From assembly GCA_036821845.1 (NCBI GenBank), contig DAISIT010000100.1, positions 1 through 9,741 of the forward strand: a DNA stretch of 9,741 nt, written 5' to 3'. Below the pieces are notes generated by a model that did not search any database, was not told the origin of the DNA, and was given only the letters and a program-made list of their open reading frames with translations. Of the stretch, positions 1-6,386 are shown piece by piece. Position 1 is the first letter of the stretch, and every line of letters begins with the position of its first letter. The position numbers were made by a program, and so were the translations under genes. Origin of the DNA: JAEUMD01 sp937950105. GTDB taxonomy: Bacteria > Pseudomonadota > Alphaproteobacteria > Rhizobiales > Hyphomicrobiaceae.

Positions 1-1
1 C

Positions 2-322
2 GCGCTCGCCGGCATCATCGTGCGCAACTCGATCCTGCTGGTCGATTTCATCCGCAACGGACGCCGTCCGGGCCAGTCGCTGCGCTCGACGCTGCTCGAA
101 GCCGGGGCCATCCGCTTCAAGCCGATCCTGCTGACGGCGGTGGCGGCGATGATCGGCGCGGCGACCATCCTGACCGACCCGATCTTCCAGGGTCTCGCCA
201 TCTCGCTGCTGTTCGGCCTCGTTTCCTCGACGCTGCTGACGGTGATCGTGATTCCGGCGATCTACGTGGTGCTGCGCGACGACGGCATCCCGCTCGACGA
301 GCCGGCGACGGATGCACACTGA
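2..322 (+). CDS. RND efflux transporter permease subunit, C-terminal fragment
   Basis: This is the last 106 codons of an inner-membrane RND (AcrB/CzcA-like) proton-driven efflux permease; the rest lies left of the window. The reading frame is open from base 2, giving GIIVRNSILLVDFI, which matches the conserved transmembrane segment 10 region of RND pumps (usual form GI.V.N.I.L.D). Two further hydrophobic segments follow: FKPILLTAVAAMIGAATIL and GLAISLLFGLVSSTLLTVIV, then IPAIYVVL. Their order and the S-S-T-L-L-T/P-A-[IL]-Y pattern fit transmembrane segments 11 and 12. A short hydrophilic tail ends at TGA. RND pumps work with a periplasmic adaptor and an outer membrane channel, neither of which is in view. 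The substrate cannot be told from this fragment. A strong terminator lies 37 bp downstream, so the gene ends its transcript. Confidence 0.9.
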   Translation, partial: ALAGIIVRNSILLVDFIRNGRRPGQSLRSTLLEAGAIRFKPILLTAVAAMIGAATILTDPIFQGLAISLLFGLVSSTLLTVIVIPAIYVVLRDDGIPLDEPATDAH

Positions 323-358
323 CAGGCTACGCGCGGGAAGCAGGTGGGCCGGAACAGG

Positions 359-397
359 GAGGGCGGCGGACGAAAGTCCGCCGCCCTCTCGTATTTT
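359..397 (+). terminator. Intrinsic terminator after the RND permease
   Basis: A perfect 13-bp GC-rich stem (359-371 pairs with 376-388) is closed by a GAAA tetraloop and followed by TCGTATTTT. It lies 37 bp after the RND stop codon and separates that gene from the downstream CNB-domain gene. Confidence 0.9.
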
Positions 398-411
398 CGG
401 GGCTGTGACGG

Positions 412-440
412 TTGTCGCAGGACAAGCGCGCGGATACGCT
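412..440 (+). promoter_or_regulatory. Candidate sigma-70 promoter for the CNB-domain gene
   Basis: TTGTCG (412-417; 4 of 6 against TTGACA) and TACGCT (435-440; 3 of 6 against TATAAT) are separated by 17 bp. They sit directly after the upstream terminator and would give a leader of about 25 nt before the ATG at 472. The match is weak and rests mainly on spacing and context. Confidence 0.25.
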
Positions 441-471
441 CGGGCCGACGCAAGCCAACCGGAGACGCTGC

Positions 472-849
472 ATGGCGGGCATTTCCTCGAAGTTCGACTT
501 CAACGAGTTGGTGCGGCTCGGGTTGCCCGTCGACCGGCGCGGCAAGGGCGAGCGCGTCTTCGCGGCCGGCGAGGAGGCGCGCGCGATGTACGTCGTGCTT
601 TCGGGCGAAGTGGAGATCGTCGCCTACGGCGAGGTGCTCGATCGCGTGCGCAGCGGTGGCCTGTTCGGGGAAATGGCCTTGATCGACGGCGAACCGCGCA
701 GCGCCAACGCCGATGTTTCGGGGGACTGCGAACTGGTCGAAGTCGATCGCGAGACGTTCATCCGCCTCGTACGCGGTGCCCCCGAGTTCGCCCTCGCCGT
801 CATGAGCCAGCTCGCGCGGCGCATCCGCGAGATGAATGACAGTCTGTAA
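472..849 (+). CDS. Stand-alone cyclic nucleotide-binding (CNB) domain protein
   Basis: A 125-residue protein consisting of one CNB (CAP/CRP effector) domain and nothing else. The ATG at 472 is chosen because GGAG (461-464) lies 7 bp upstream; a TTG 60 bp earlier would add an unsupported tail. Visible family features are the beta-roll strand MYVVLSGEVEIV (residues 39-50) and a phosphate-binding cassette with F65-G66-E67-M68-A69-L70 and P75-R76-S77-A78. The E and R positions are those that contact the ribose and cyclic phosphate in CRP-type domains, so nucleotide binding is plausible. The C-terminus is a helix (FALAVMSQLARRIREMNDSL) equivalent to the start of the CRP dimerisation helix. No DNA-binding helix-turn-helix, channel or kinase domain follows, so the output is unknown; it may act by protein contacts. 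A terminator upstream and a 67-bp gap to the sulfotransferase suggest its own transcription start, possibly with read-through into the next gene. Confidence 0.85.
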   Translation: MAGISSKFDFNELVRLGLPVDRRGKGERVFAAGEEARAMYVVLSGEVEIVAYGEVLDRVRSGGLFGEMALIDGEPRSANADVSGDCELVEVDRETFIRLVRGAPEFALAVMSQLARRIREMNDSL

Positions 850-916
850 CTTTTTCGGATTGTGGTGTCCGCGACATTGTGGGGGGCACTTGTCCGAATG
901 GAGCCCGGGTGCGGAG

Positions 917-1810
917 ATGGGCGAGGCAACGGCAAAGCGAACGATTGCCGTCGGCGGCCTCGGAGGAAGTGGCACACGTGTGTTTGCCAGTCTGCTCCGC
1001 GGTTGCGGATTCTATCTCGGCAGCGACCTGAACGCGGCACTCGATAATCTCTGGTTCACGTTGATCTTCACGCGCCGCTCCATCCTTCTCGAGCCGCCGG
1101 ATGCGCTGGCCGACCTCGTCGACCTTTTCGTCCAGCGCATGACCGGGGGCGATGTGTCCGGCCACCCGGCGCTCGAGCGTGTTGTTCGCCTTGCCGATGC
1201 TGGCCGACTTCTGCATGAAGCAGATTGGCTGAGCCAGCGTCTCAATACGCTTCAGGCGCCCGACCAAATACCGTATAACGCCGATGTTCCTTGGGGCTGG
1301 AAGGCACCCAACACCCACGTGGTGGTCGATCGCCTTCTGTCGGTGATGCCGAACCTGCTCTACATTCATGTCGTCCGCGACCCGTATTACATGGCCTTCA
1401 GCGCAAACCGGAATCAGTTGTCGATCTGGGGTGGGGTGTTCCTCGACCGGGATGTGCGCATGACGCCCGACGATGCGCTGGCCTATTGGTGCGCGGCGAA
1501 TGTCCGCATGGAGCGCATCCAAGCCCGCTTCCCGGGACGGGTGATGTTCGCCAGCTACGATCGCTTGTGCCTCTCGCCGAGGGACGAGATCGGCCGCATT
1601 GTTAACTTCGTTCTTCCTGGGACGCCGACCGACATGGCGGCTGAACTCCGAGGCGTGGTCTCGATGGACCGACTCACGCGGCCGAGCCCCGAGCACCTCG
1701 ACTTTCCGTTCGATGGACGTCTGCGCAAAACCGCCGAAGACTTCTGCAGCCGGCATTTTGCGCCGAACTGCGACAGGTCGACGAGCGCGGTATTGGGCGG
1801 ATCGTCATAA
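917..1810 (+). CDS. Sulfotransferase family protein (PAPS-dependent type)
   Basis: A 297-residue cytoplasmic protein. Sulfotransferases of this family move a sulfuryl group from PAPS to a hydroxyl or amine acceptor. The 5'-phosphosulfate loop is seen as V12-G-G-L-G-G-S-G-T-R21 directly after the first beta strand. The 3'-phosphate-binding segment is HVVRDPYYMAFSANR, with R154, D155, P156 and S162 in the expected arrangement. The segment WGWKAPNTH (126-134) lies between them, as in many bacterial family members. The acceptor cannot be predicted. Start choice is uncertain: ATG 917 places the first strand at a normal distance from the N-terminus but has only a close GCGGAG upstream; TTG 890 after a run of G (881-886) and ATG 836 are in-frame alternatives. 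The 836 start would add a Cys/His-rich tail unlike the family. It is convergent with the lipid A acyltransferase gene (94-bp gap). Codon choice looks a little less GC-biased than its neighbours by eye. Confidence 0.85.
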   Translation: MGEATAKRTIAVGGLGGSGTRVFASLLRGCGFYLGSDLNAALDNLWFTLIFTRRSILLEPPDALADLVDLFVQRMTGGDVSGHPALERVVRLADAGRLLHEADWLSQRLNTLQAPDQIPYNADVPWGWKAPNTHVVVDRLLSVMPNLLYIHVVRDPYYMAFSANRNQLSIWGGVFLDRDVRMTPDDALAYWCAANVRMERIQARFPGRVMFASYDRLCLSPRDEIGRIVNFVLPGTPTDMAAELRGVVSMDRLTRPSPEHLDFPFDGRLRKTAEDFCSRHFAPNCDRSTSAVLGGSS

Positions 1811-1904
1811 TACGACCAAGTACGTGCGAGGCAGCGGGCGTGGCGACGAAACGTCGACGCAGAAAGCGCGCCGTAGCGTCGAACAACTTTCGCTGGCGGC
1901 CGGA

Positions 1905-2837
1905 TCAGCTCCAGCGGCGGTTGGACCACATCCACTGCTCGGGATACTCGGCGACCCAGCGCTCGAACACCTTCTGCATGTCGATCATGGCTTCGCGGAT
2001 GTCGGCCGACTGGTCGGCGGTGCGCGGCACGCGCAGCTCTTCCAGCTCGATCCAGAAGCGGCTGGTGCGGCCCTTTCTGACGCAGCGCGCCAGCCAGATG
2101 CGCGCGCCGACGCGCCGCGCGATCATGACACCGATGGCCTGCGTCATGGCATCCTTGCCAAAGAACGGCACCGGCACGCCGGTGCGGTCGTAGAGATCGC
2201 AGACCATGCCGAGGCGGCCGCCGCGCCGCACGTAGTCCATGATGATGCGCGCGGTCTTCTGGCTTTCGCCGTGATCGCCTTCGACGCCGCCGCGCCCGAA
2301 CAGGCCGCCCGGATAAAGCTCGTCGCGCATGTGGCGCAGGAAGTCGTCGACGTAAGGGTTGTTGACCGAGCGATAGACGGCGGCCGGATTGGCGCCGGCG
2401 AGCGTCAGCGGCCAGATCGCCAGCTCCCAGTTGCCCATGTGCAGCGAAATGCCGACGATCGGACCGAGCTTGCCCTTGTAGCGATTGAAGACACCGGCGG
2501 AGCGGATCTCGATGCGGGCGGGGTCCTTGAGGATCTCGTCGAGCCGCATGGTCTCCACCATGATGCGGCCGAGGTTCCCCCAATGCGCGCGCACCAGGGC
2601 CTCGCGTTCGGCGTCGGACTTGTCGGGGAAAGCGACGGCGATGTTGTCGAGCGCCCGCCTGTGGCGCTTCGGGTTGACGCGCGGCGCGAGAAATTTCCAG
2701 GTCGACGCCGAAAAGCGGGTCGCCGTGTCGAGCGGCAGCACGCGCACCAGCCCGATGACGCCGCGCAGAGCGTAGTATTCGAGCCGGAACTGAAGATCGC
2801 GCAGGCGCGAAATCGGCGGTGATGGGATAGGCAGCAT
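1905..2837 (-). CDS. Lipid A biosynthesis acyltransferase (LpxL/HtrB family)
   Basis: A 310-residue protein, matching the usual length of about 300 for the family. These enzymes sit at the inner face of the inner membrane and add a secondary acyl chain to Kdo-lipid A from acyl-ACP. The catalytic HX4D/E motif is seen as H133-M-G-N-W-E138 within GISLHMGNWELA. Other family hallmarks are the early block RRALDNIAVAFPDKS (residues 60-74), YRSVNNPYVDDF after the catalytic motif, and the substrate-pocket-like segment PVPFFGKDAMTQ. The C-terminus WVAEYPEQWMWSNRRW matches the conserved P-E-Q-W-x-W-x-H/N-R-R-W ending. ATG 2837 is preferred to a TTG 33 bp upstream because it fits family length, although the ribosome binding site is weak. 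The gene lies 114 bp behind the hydroxylase gene on the same strand. Which family member this is (LpxL, LpxM or LpxXL-like) and its acyl specificity cannot be told from sequence alone. Confidence 0.9.
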   Translation of the reverse strand: MLPIPSPPISRLRDLQFRLEYYALRGVIGLVRVLPLDTATRFSASTWKFLAPRVNPKRHRRALDNIAVAFPDKSDAEREALVRAHWGNLGRIMVETMRLDEILKDPARIEIRSAGVFNRYKGKLGPIVGISLHMGNWELAIWPLTLAGANPAAVYRSVNNPYVDDFLRHMRDELYPGGLFGRGGVEGDHGESQKTARIIMDYVRRGGRLGMVCDLYDRTGVPVPFFGKDAMTQAIGVMIARRVGARIWLARCVRKGRTSRFWIELEELRVPRTADQSADIREAMIDMQKVFERWVAEYPEQWMWSNRRWS

Positions 2838-2951
2838 CGAGAAGGCTAGACCTGGAGCGAGTGGCACCAACGCGTTTCGAGCGGACTCGCACGTCGGCGT
2901 ATCCGGTCAGCGGGTTCTGGGGCGGGAGGCTCGGCCGCGTCAATAGGCAGT

Positions 2952-4190
2952 TCAGCTGGCGCGCGGCTCGTGGTGTCGCATCAGGCGAGGCTCGGCGAAC
3001 GACGGCTGCAGGCCCTCGCGGATCAGCAGCCGGCGCAGCGGACCGATCGACTTCAGCGCGAACAGCCCGGCGCCGCGCAACAGGTGCACCGGCAGCAGCG
3101 GCGACAGCAGCGACTTGTTCAGCAGGTCGATACTCCACACGCGCGAGGCGATGTCGGCGCGCCGCCCGCGGTCGTAGGCGGCCATGACGCCGGCTCCGCC
3201 GATGTCCTCGCCGCGCTCGATGGCATCGCGGACGCAGTCGGCCAGGGTGGCACCGTCGCGCAGACCAAGGTTCAGTCCCTGCGCCCCGATCGGCGGGACG
3301 ACGTGGGCGCTCTCTCCGACCAGCGCGACGCGATTGGCGGCATAGGCGTCAGGCGTCAGCCCCGACAGCGGGAAGACGTTGCGGGGGGCGATGGCACCGA
3401 TCGGCCCGAGCAGGCTGCGGTAGCGGGCTTCGAGCGCACGGCGAAATTCGGCTTCGTCGAGACCGGCGAGCCGCTCGGCGACGTCGGGACGCTCCACCCA
3501 TACGAGGCTGGACGTGTTGCCCGGCATGGGCACGACCGTGCACGGGCCTGCTTCCCTGTGCAACTCGGTCGAGATGCCGAGGTGCGGACGGCCATGCTCG
3601 AAAATCGTGGTCACAGCGCTCTGGTCGTATTTCCAGGTACTCGTGGTGATGCCGGCGGCCTCACGGGCCATCGAATGGCGGCCGTCGGCGGCGACGAGCA
3701 GGCGGGCGTGGAGTGTCCGCCCCTCGGCAAGCGAGACGGTGACGGCATCGGCACCGACCGCCACGTTGGTGGCCCCCTTGGTGTCGATGAATGTGACGCC
3801 TGAGGCTCGATCGCGACATTGATGCTCTAGCGCAACAACGAGCGGCGCGTTGGGGACATTGAAGCCGAAGTCGTCGGCGCCGATCTCTTTCGCCTCGAAC
3901 GTGACTTCCGGCGCCCGCAGCAGCGTCGCGCGGTCATCGACCAGCCGGATGGCTCGCATGACGGCGCATTGCGGAGCAAGTCCGCGCCACACGCCCAGAT
4001 TGTCGAGCATGGCGATCGAGCCGGGGAACAGGGCCGCGGTCCGGGTATCGGGCTTGTCACCGGTCGGTCGGTGCGGCGGCGCGGCTATCGCCGTCCTCGC
4101 ACCTGCCTTGGCCAATGCGAGAGCCGAGGCGAGCCCCGCCGGACCGCCTCCGACCACCAGCACATCGAACGACGAAGCGTCTGCAGCCAT
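2952..4190 (-). CDS. UbiH/UbiF/COQ6-family FAD-dependent hydroxylase
   Basis: A 412-residue flavoprotein monooxygenase, the usual length for ubiquinone ring hydroxylases, which add OH groups to the quinone precursor using O2 and NAD(P)H at the membrane. The FAD-binding Rossmann fold opens the protein: VLVVGGGPAGLASALALAKAG with G14, G16 and G19. The second nucleotide contact, the DG motif, is AADGRHSMAR (D169-G170). The third motif is VALVGESAHVVPPIGAQGLN (288-307) followed by LGLRD. In most UbiH proteins this reads GDAAH..HP.AGQGLNLG; the Glu-for-Asp form with PPIGAQ is one I associate with alphaproteobacterial members. The start at 4190 is supported by AAGG in AAGGGCAAGG a few bases upstream. 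It is divergent from the first porin gene across about 400 bp and may be cotranscribed with the downstream acyltransferase gene. The exact ring position hydroxylated (UbiH, UbiF, UbiL-like) is undecided. Confidence 0.88.
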   Translation of the reverse strand: MAADASSFDVLVVGGGPAGLASALALAKAGARTAIAAPPHRPTGDKPDTRTAALFPGSIAMLDNLGVWRGLAPQCAVMRAIRLVDDRATLLRAPEVTFEAKEIGADDFGFNVPNAPLVVALEHQCRDRASGVTFIDTKGATNVAVGADAVTVSLAEGRTLHARLLVAADGRHSMAREAAGITTSTWKYDQSAVTTIFEHGRPHLGISTELHREAGPCTVVPMPGNTSSLVWVERPDVAERLAGLDEAEFRRALEARYRSLLGPIGAIAPRNVFPLSGLTPDAYAANRVALVGESAHVVPPIGAQGLNLGLRDGATLADCVRDAIERGEDIGGAGVMAAYDRGRRADIASRVWSIDLLNKSLLSPLLPVHLLRGAGLFALKSIGPLRRLLIREGLQPSFAEPRLMRHHEPRAS

Positions 4191-4596
4191 TTGCCTTGCC
4201 CTTTGGATTCACGCATGCATCCGGTGCCCGCTGAGTTCACTGACACGCGTCGCGAACCGGCCAAAAATCGTACTGGTGCCCGCAGCTTAGGCGAGTGCGC
4301 CGCAAGCGCAATGGGGCCAGTGTCGCACGCTTTCGTGACCTCGGTCAGAGCCCTCGCGGGCGTTACGGCGTGGCCGGACGCCGAATCGCTGCGTGGCATA
4401 TGAGCCACGGCGAATGCCCGATCTCCGATTGTAACAGCATTCCTGGTTTACGTCGGGCGGCTCTGCTGGCTTTACTGTGTCCAGCTTGAGGGCGAACGGG
4501 GACATGGGGCCCCGCCAGCCGGGCTCACTACGAGATCAGGTGCCGCCGCCGCGACGGTTGCGGGTGCCAGTAGCGTCAGTCGATCGGAGAGTATGC
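4191..4596. other. Divergent intergenic region between the hydroxylase and porin 1
   Basis: About 400 bp without a supportable gene; it must carry the 5' control regions of both divergent genes. It holds an 18-bp inverted repeat at 4392-4409, a perfect GGGGCCCC palindrome at 4506-4513, two copies of GGTGCCCGC (4223-4231 and 4275-4283, 52 bp apart), and the porin ribosome binding site GGAG (4586-4589). I could not pick out a convincing -35/-10 pair on either strand. Short open frames here have no ribosome binding site and no protein-like composition. Confidence 0.6.
4392..4409. repeat. 18-bp inverted repeat, candidate operator
   Basis: CGTGGC-ATATGA-GCCACG is a perfect 6-bp inverted repeat around a central AT-rich 6-bp spacer. 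It lies about 200 bp from both the hydroxylase start and the porin start. The geometry (half-sites about one helical turn apart) suits a dimeric regulator, but no regulator is known to me for this motif. Confidence 0.4.
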
Positions 4597-5865
4597 ATGT
4601 TTGGGGGATTGTTCAGGACGACCAGCTTGGCCGCGCTTCTGGCCGCTGGTTTGGTTTACGGCGGGGCGTCGGCCCAGGCTGCCGATCTCGGCGGTGACTG
4701 CTGCGCGGACCTCGAGGAGCGCGTCGCCGAACTCGAGGCGACCACGGCTCGCAAGGGCAACCGCAAGGTCAGCCTCGAAGTGTCGGGTCAGGTCAACGAG
4801 ATGGTGTTCTACTGGGACGACGGCGTCGAGTCGAACGTCTACCAGGCGACCAACACGTTCTCGTCCAGCCGCTTCCGCATGAAGGGCTCGGCCAACATCA
4901 ACGCCGACTGGTCGGCCGGCTACCTCATCGAAATCGACTTCGAAGGCGCCATCGGCGCTGGCGTGGATCAGATCACCGATGACACCTCGCGTGCTCCGCG
5001 TCTGCGTCACTCGGCCTGGTACCTGAAGAGCAAGCAGCTCGGCTCTCTGTGGGTCGGCCAGTACTCGGTCGCCACCGACGACATCACCGCCGCCGTCGAC
5101 GTCGCCGGCATCGGCACCGCCGCCGCTGGCAACATGAACTCGTCGGCCGGTGCCGGCCTGTTCCACCGCAACTCGAACGGCACGCTGTCGAGCGCCCGCC
5201 TGTCCACCTTCTGGCAGTTCCTCGACACCGACCGTCAGAACGTCGTTCGTTACGACTCGCCCGCCATCGCCGGCTTCACGCTGTCGGCCGCTTGGGGTGA
5301 GGACGATGTTTGGGACGTTGCCCTGCGCTACGCGGGCAGCTTCAACGGCATCAAGCTGGCCGCTGCGGTCGGCTATTACGAGGACCGCGACGAATCCAGC
5401 GGTGCGATTGTTCGTAACGCGGTGGCTCAGAACTTCGACGACATCCGCGCGGCTGCGAGCATCATCCACGAGCCGACCGGCCTGTTCGTGAACGGTGCCT
5501 ACATCCACCGCGAGTTCGACAACGCCACCTTCGGCGACGTCGACTACTGGTACGTCGCCGCCGGCATCTCGAAGAAGTTCTTCCCGATCGGCAAGACGGC
5601 GATCTGGGGCGAGTACTCCGAGATCGAGGGTGCGCTCGACGGCAACACGGCGGCTGGCGTGTTCGCCGGTGCTGCCGGCACGATCACGGGCAGCGAGCAG
5701 ACCCATTGGGGCTTCGGCGTACAGCAGTACATCGACGCTGCCGCCATGCAGATCTACGCTGGCTATCGTAGCGTCGACGCCGAGGCGACCTCGACCGCTG
5801 GTACGCTCCGCTCGAACTTCAACGACATCGACATCGTCTACTCGGGCGCTCGCATCCAGTTCTGA
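4597..5865 (+). CDS. Porin 1, alphaproteobacterial Porin_2-type outer membrane channel
   Basis: A 422-residue outer membrane beta-barrel porin for passive diffusion of small hydrophilic solutes. ATG 4597 is chosen because GGAG (4586-4589) is 7 bp upstream and a signal peptide starts there: positively charged R7, hydrophobic core LAALLAAGLVYGG, and likely cleavage AQA|A after residue 28. A frame extending 120 bp upstream lacks this logic. The mature protein starts ADLGGDCCADLEERVAELEA, a short heptad-like helix (about residues 38-50) with a Cys-Cys pair at 35-36, then ARKGNRKVSLEVSGQVNEMV, the first barrel strand. This N-terminal order is characteristic of Hyphomicrobiales porins. Alternating aromatic/hydrophobic strands follow, and the C-terminus DIDIVYSGARIQF ends in Phe, the usual BAM-complex signal. 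It is the upstream copy of a tandem pair, with its own terminator. Solute selectivity cannot be read from the sequence. Confidence 0.93.
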   Translation: MFGGLFRTTSLAALLAAGLVYGGASAQAADLGGDCCADLEERVAELEATTARKGNRKVSLEVSGQVNEMVFYWDDGVESNVYQATNTFSSSRFRMKGSANINADWSAGYLIEIDFEGAIGAGVDQITDDTSRAPRLRHSAWYLKSKQLGSLWVGQYSVATDDITAAVDVAGIGTAAAGNMNSSAGAGLFHRNSNGTLSSARLSTFWQFLDTDRQNVVRYDSPAIAGFTLSAAWGEDDVWDVALRYAGSFNGIKLAAAVGYYEDRDESSGAIVRNAVAQNFDDIRAAASIIHEPTGLFVNGAYIHREFDNATFGDVDYWYVAAGISKKFFPIGKTAIWGEYSEIEGALDGNTAAGVFAGAAGTITGSEQTHWGFGVQQYIDAAAMQIYAGYRSVDAEATSTAGTLRSNFNDIDIVYSGARIQF

Positions 5866-5890
5866 TCGCGACACCGGGACGAATCGGACA

Positions 5891-5925
5891 GGGGCTGTGC
5901 TTCGGCACGGCCCCTTCTGCTTTTT
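5891..5925 (+). terminator. Intrinsic terminator after porin 1
   Basis: A 10-bp stem (5891-5900 with 5905-5914, one G-U pair) is capped by the very stable UUCG tetraloop closed by C-G. It is followed by TTCTGCTTTTT and lies 25 bp after the porin 1 stop codon. Confidence 0.92.
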
Positions 5926-6386
5926 GGCGGACTGTCGCCTCCGCACTGTGGGGCACTGACCCAGTGCGGTCGCCGCCAGCAGGTTTTTGTGGAAAAGCCA
6001 GCGCTCGTTGTGGGTTGTTGCGGCGCAACTCGTGTCCCTCAGGCAACACGCCCGCGTCAAACCAGGGATTGCAGGTCTTGCATGATTGCCCGTGACAAGG
6101 GGCTCATCTAAGTAAGTTTGCATGTCTGCGAGTCGTGTGGGTGGCTCTTCGAAGCCAACAGGCTGCCTTTCGTCCGAAAGGGTCGCCGCGGGAAGCTAGC
6201 CCGGCTCCACCGCCTCTCGGCAGAGTAACCAGCGTCAGTTCTGTAGCGTCCACGAGAGTATCGCGTCCGTTCCGAGCCGCGTGCGTTCACGCGCGTGCGT
6301 GCAGCTCGGCAGGGACACGGGGCAAAGCCGGGCCGCGCGTGTGCTTCCCGCACCGACGGACAATTCGGAATAGTGGAGACTAGACT
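5926..6386. other. Intergenic region and long leader upstream of porin 2
   Basis: About 460 bp without a supportable gene. It holds overlapping inverted repeats at 5941-5969, a DnaA-box-like site TGTGGAAAA at 5988-5996, and a hairpin CGCGTG-CGTT-CACGCG at 6278-6293 that runs into a 16-nt alternating purine-pyrimidine tract (6288-6303). The ribosome binding site GGAG is at 6375-6378. TTGCCC (6086-6091) and TAAGTA 17 bp later form a very weak promoter candidate. The region does not resemble the stretch upstream of porin 1 by eye, so the duplication does not appear to include the control region. Confidence 0.55.
5941..5969. repeat. Overlapping inverted and direct repeats of GCACTG
   Basis: CCGCACTG (5941-5948) is perfectly inverted as CAGTGCGG (5962-5969) with a 13-nt spacer. 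A second GCACTG (5953-5958) inside the spacer can also pair with CAGTGC (5962-5967) around a 3-nt loop. The two left-hand copies are spaced 10 bp apart (start to start), so two hairpins compete for one right arm. Confidence 0.5.

Noticed and set aside
836..916. Longer sulfotransferase start at ATG 836 overlapping the CNB gene
   Set aside because: It adds 27 residues rich in Cys, His and Trp ahead of the first beta strand, unlike the family; a start at 917 (or 890) is more natural.
1844..1856. CGACG-AAA-CGTCG hairpin between the convergent sulfotransferase and acyltransferase genes
   Set aside because: Only 5 bp with no T-run on either strand, too weak to call a terminator.
1555..3138. Long open frames overlapping the acyltransferase and hydroxylase genes (minus 1555-3138, plus 1599-2822, plus 2970-3803)
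   Set aside because: Arg/Ala-rich shadow translations of genes with clear family motifs in another frame.
6135..6383. 82-codon plus-strand frame between the porins
   Set aside because: GTG start without a ribosome binding site; Arg/Ser/Pro-rich translation; it runs into the porin 2 ribosome binding site.
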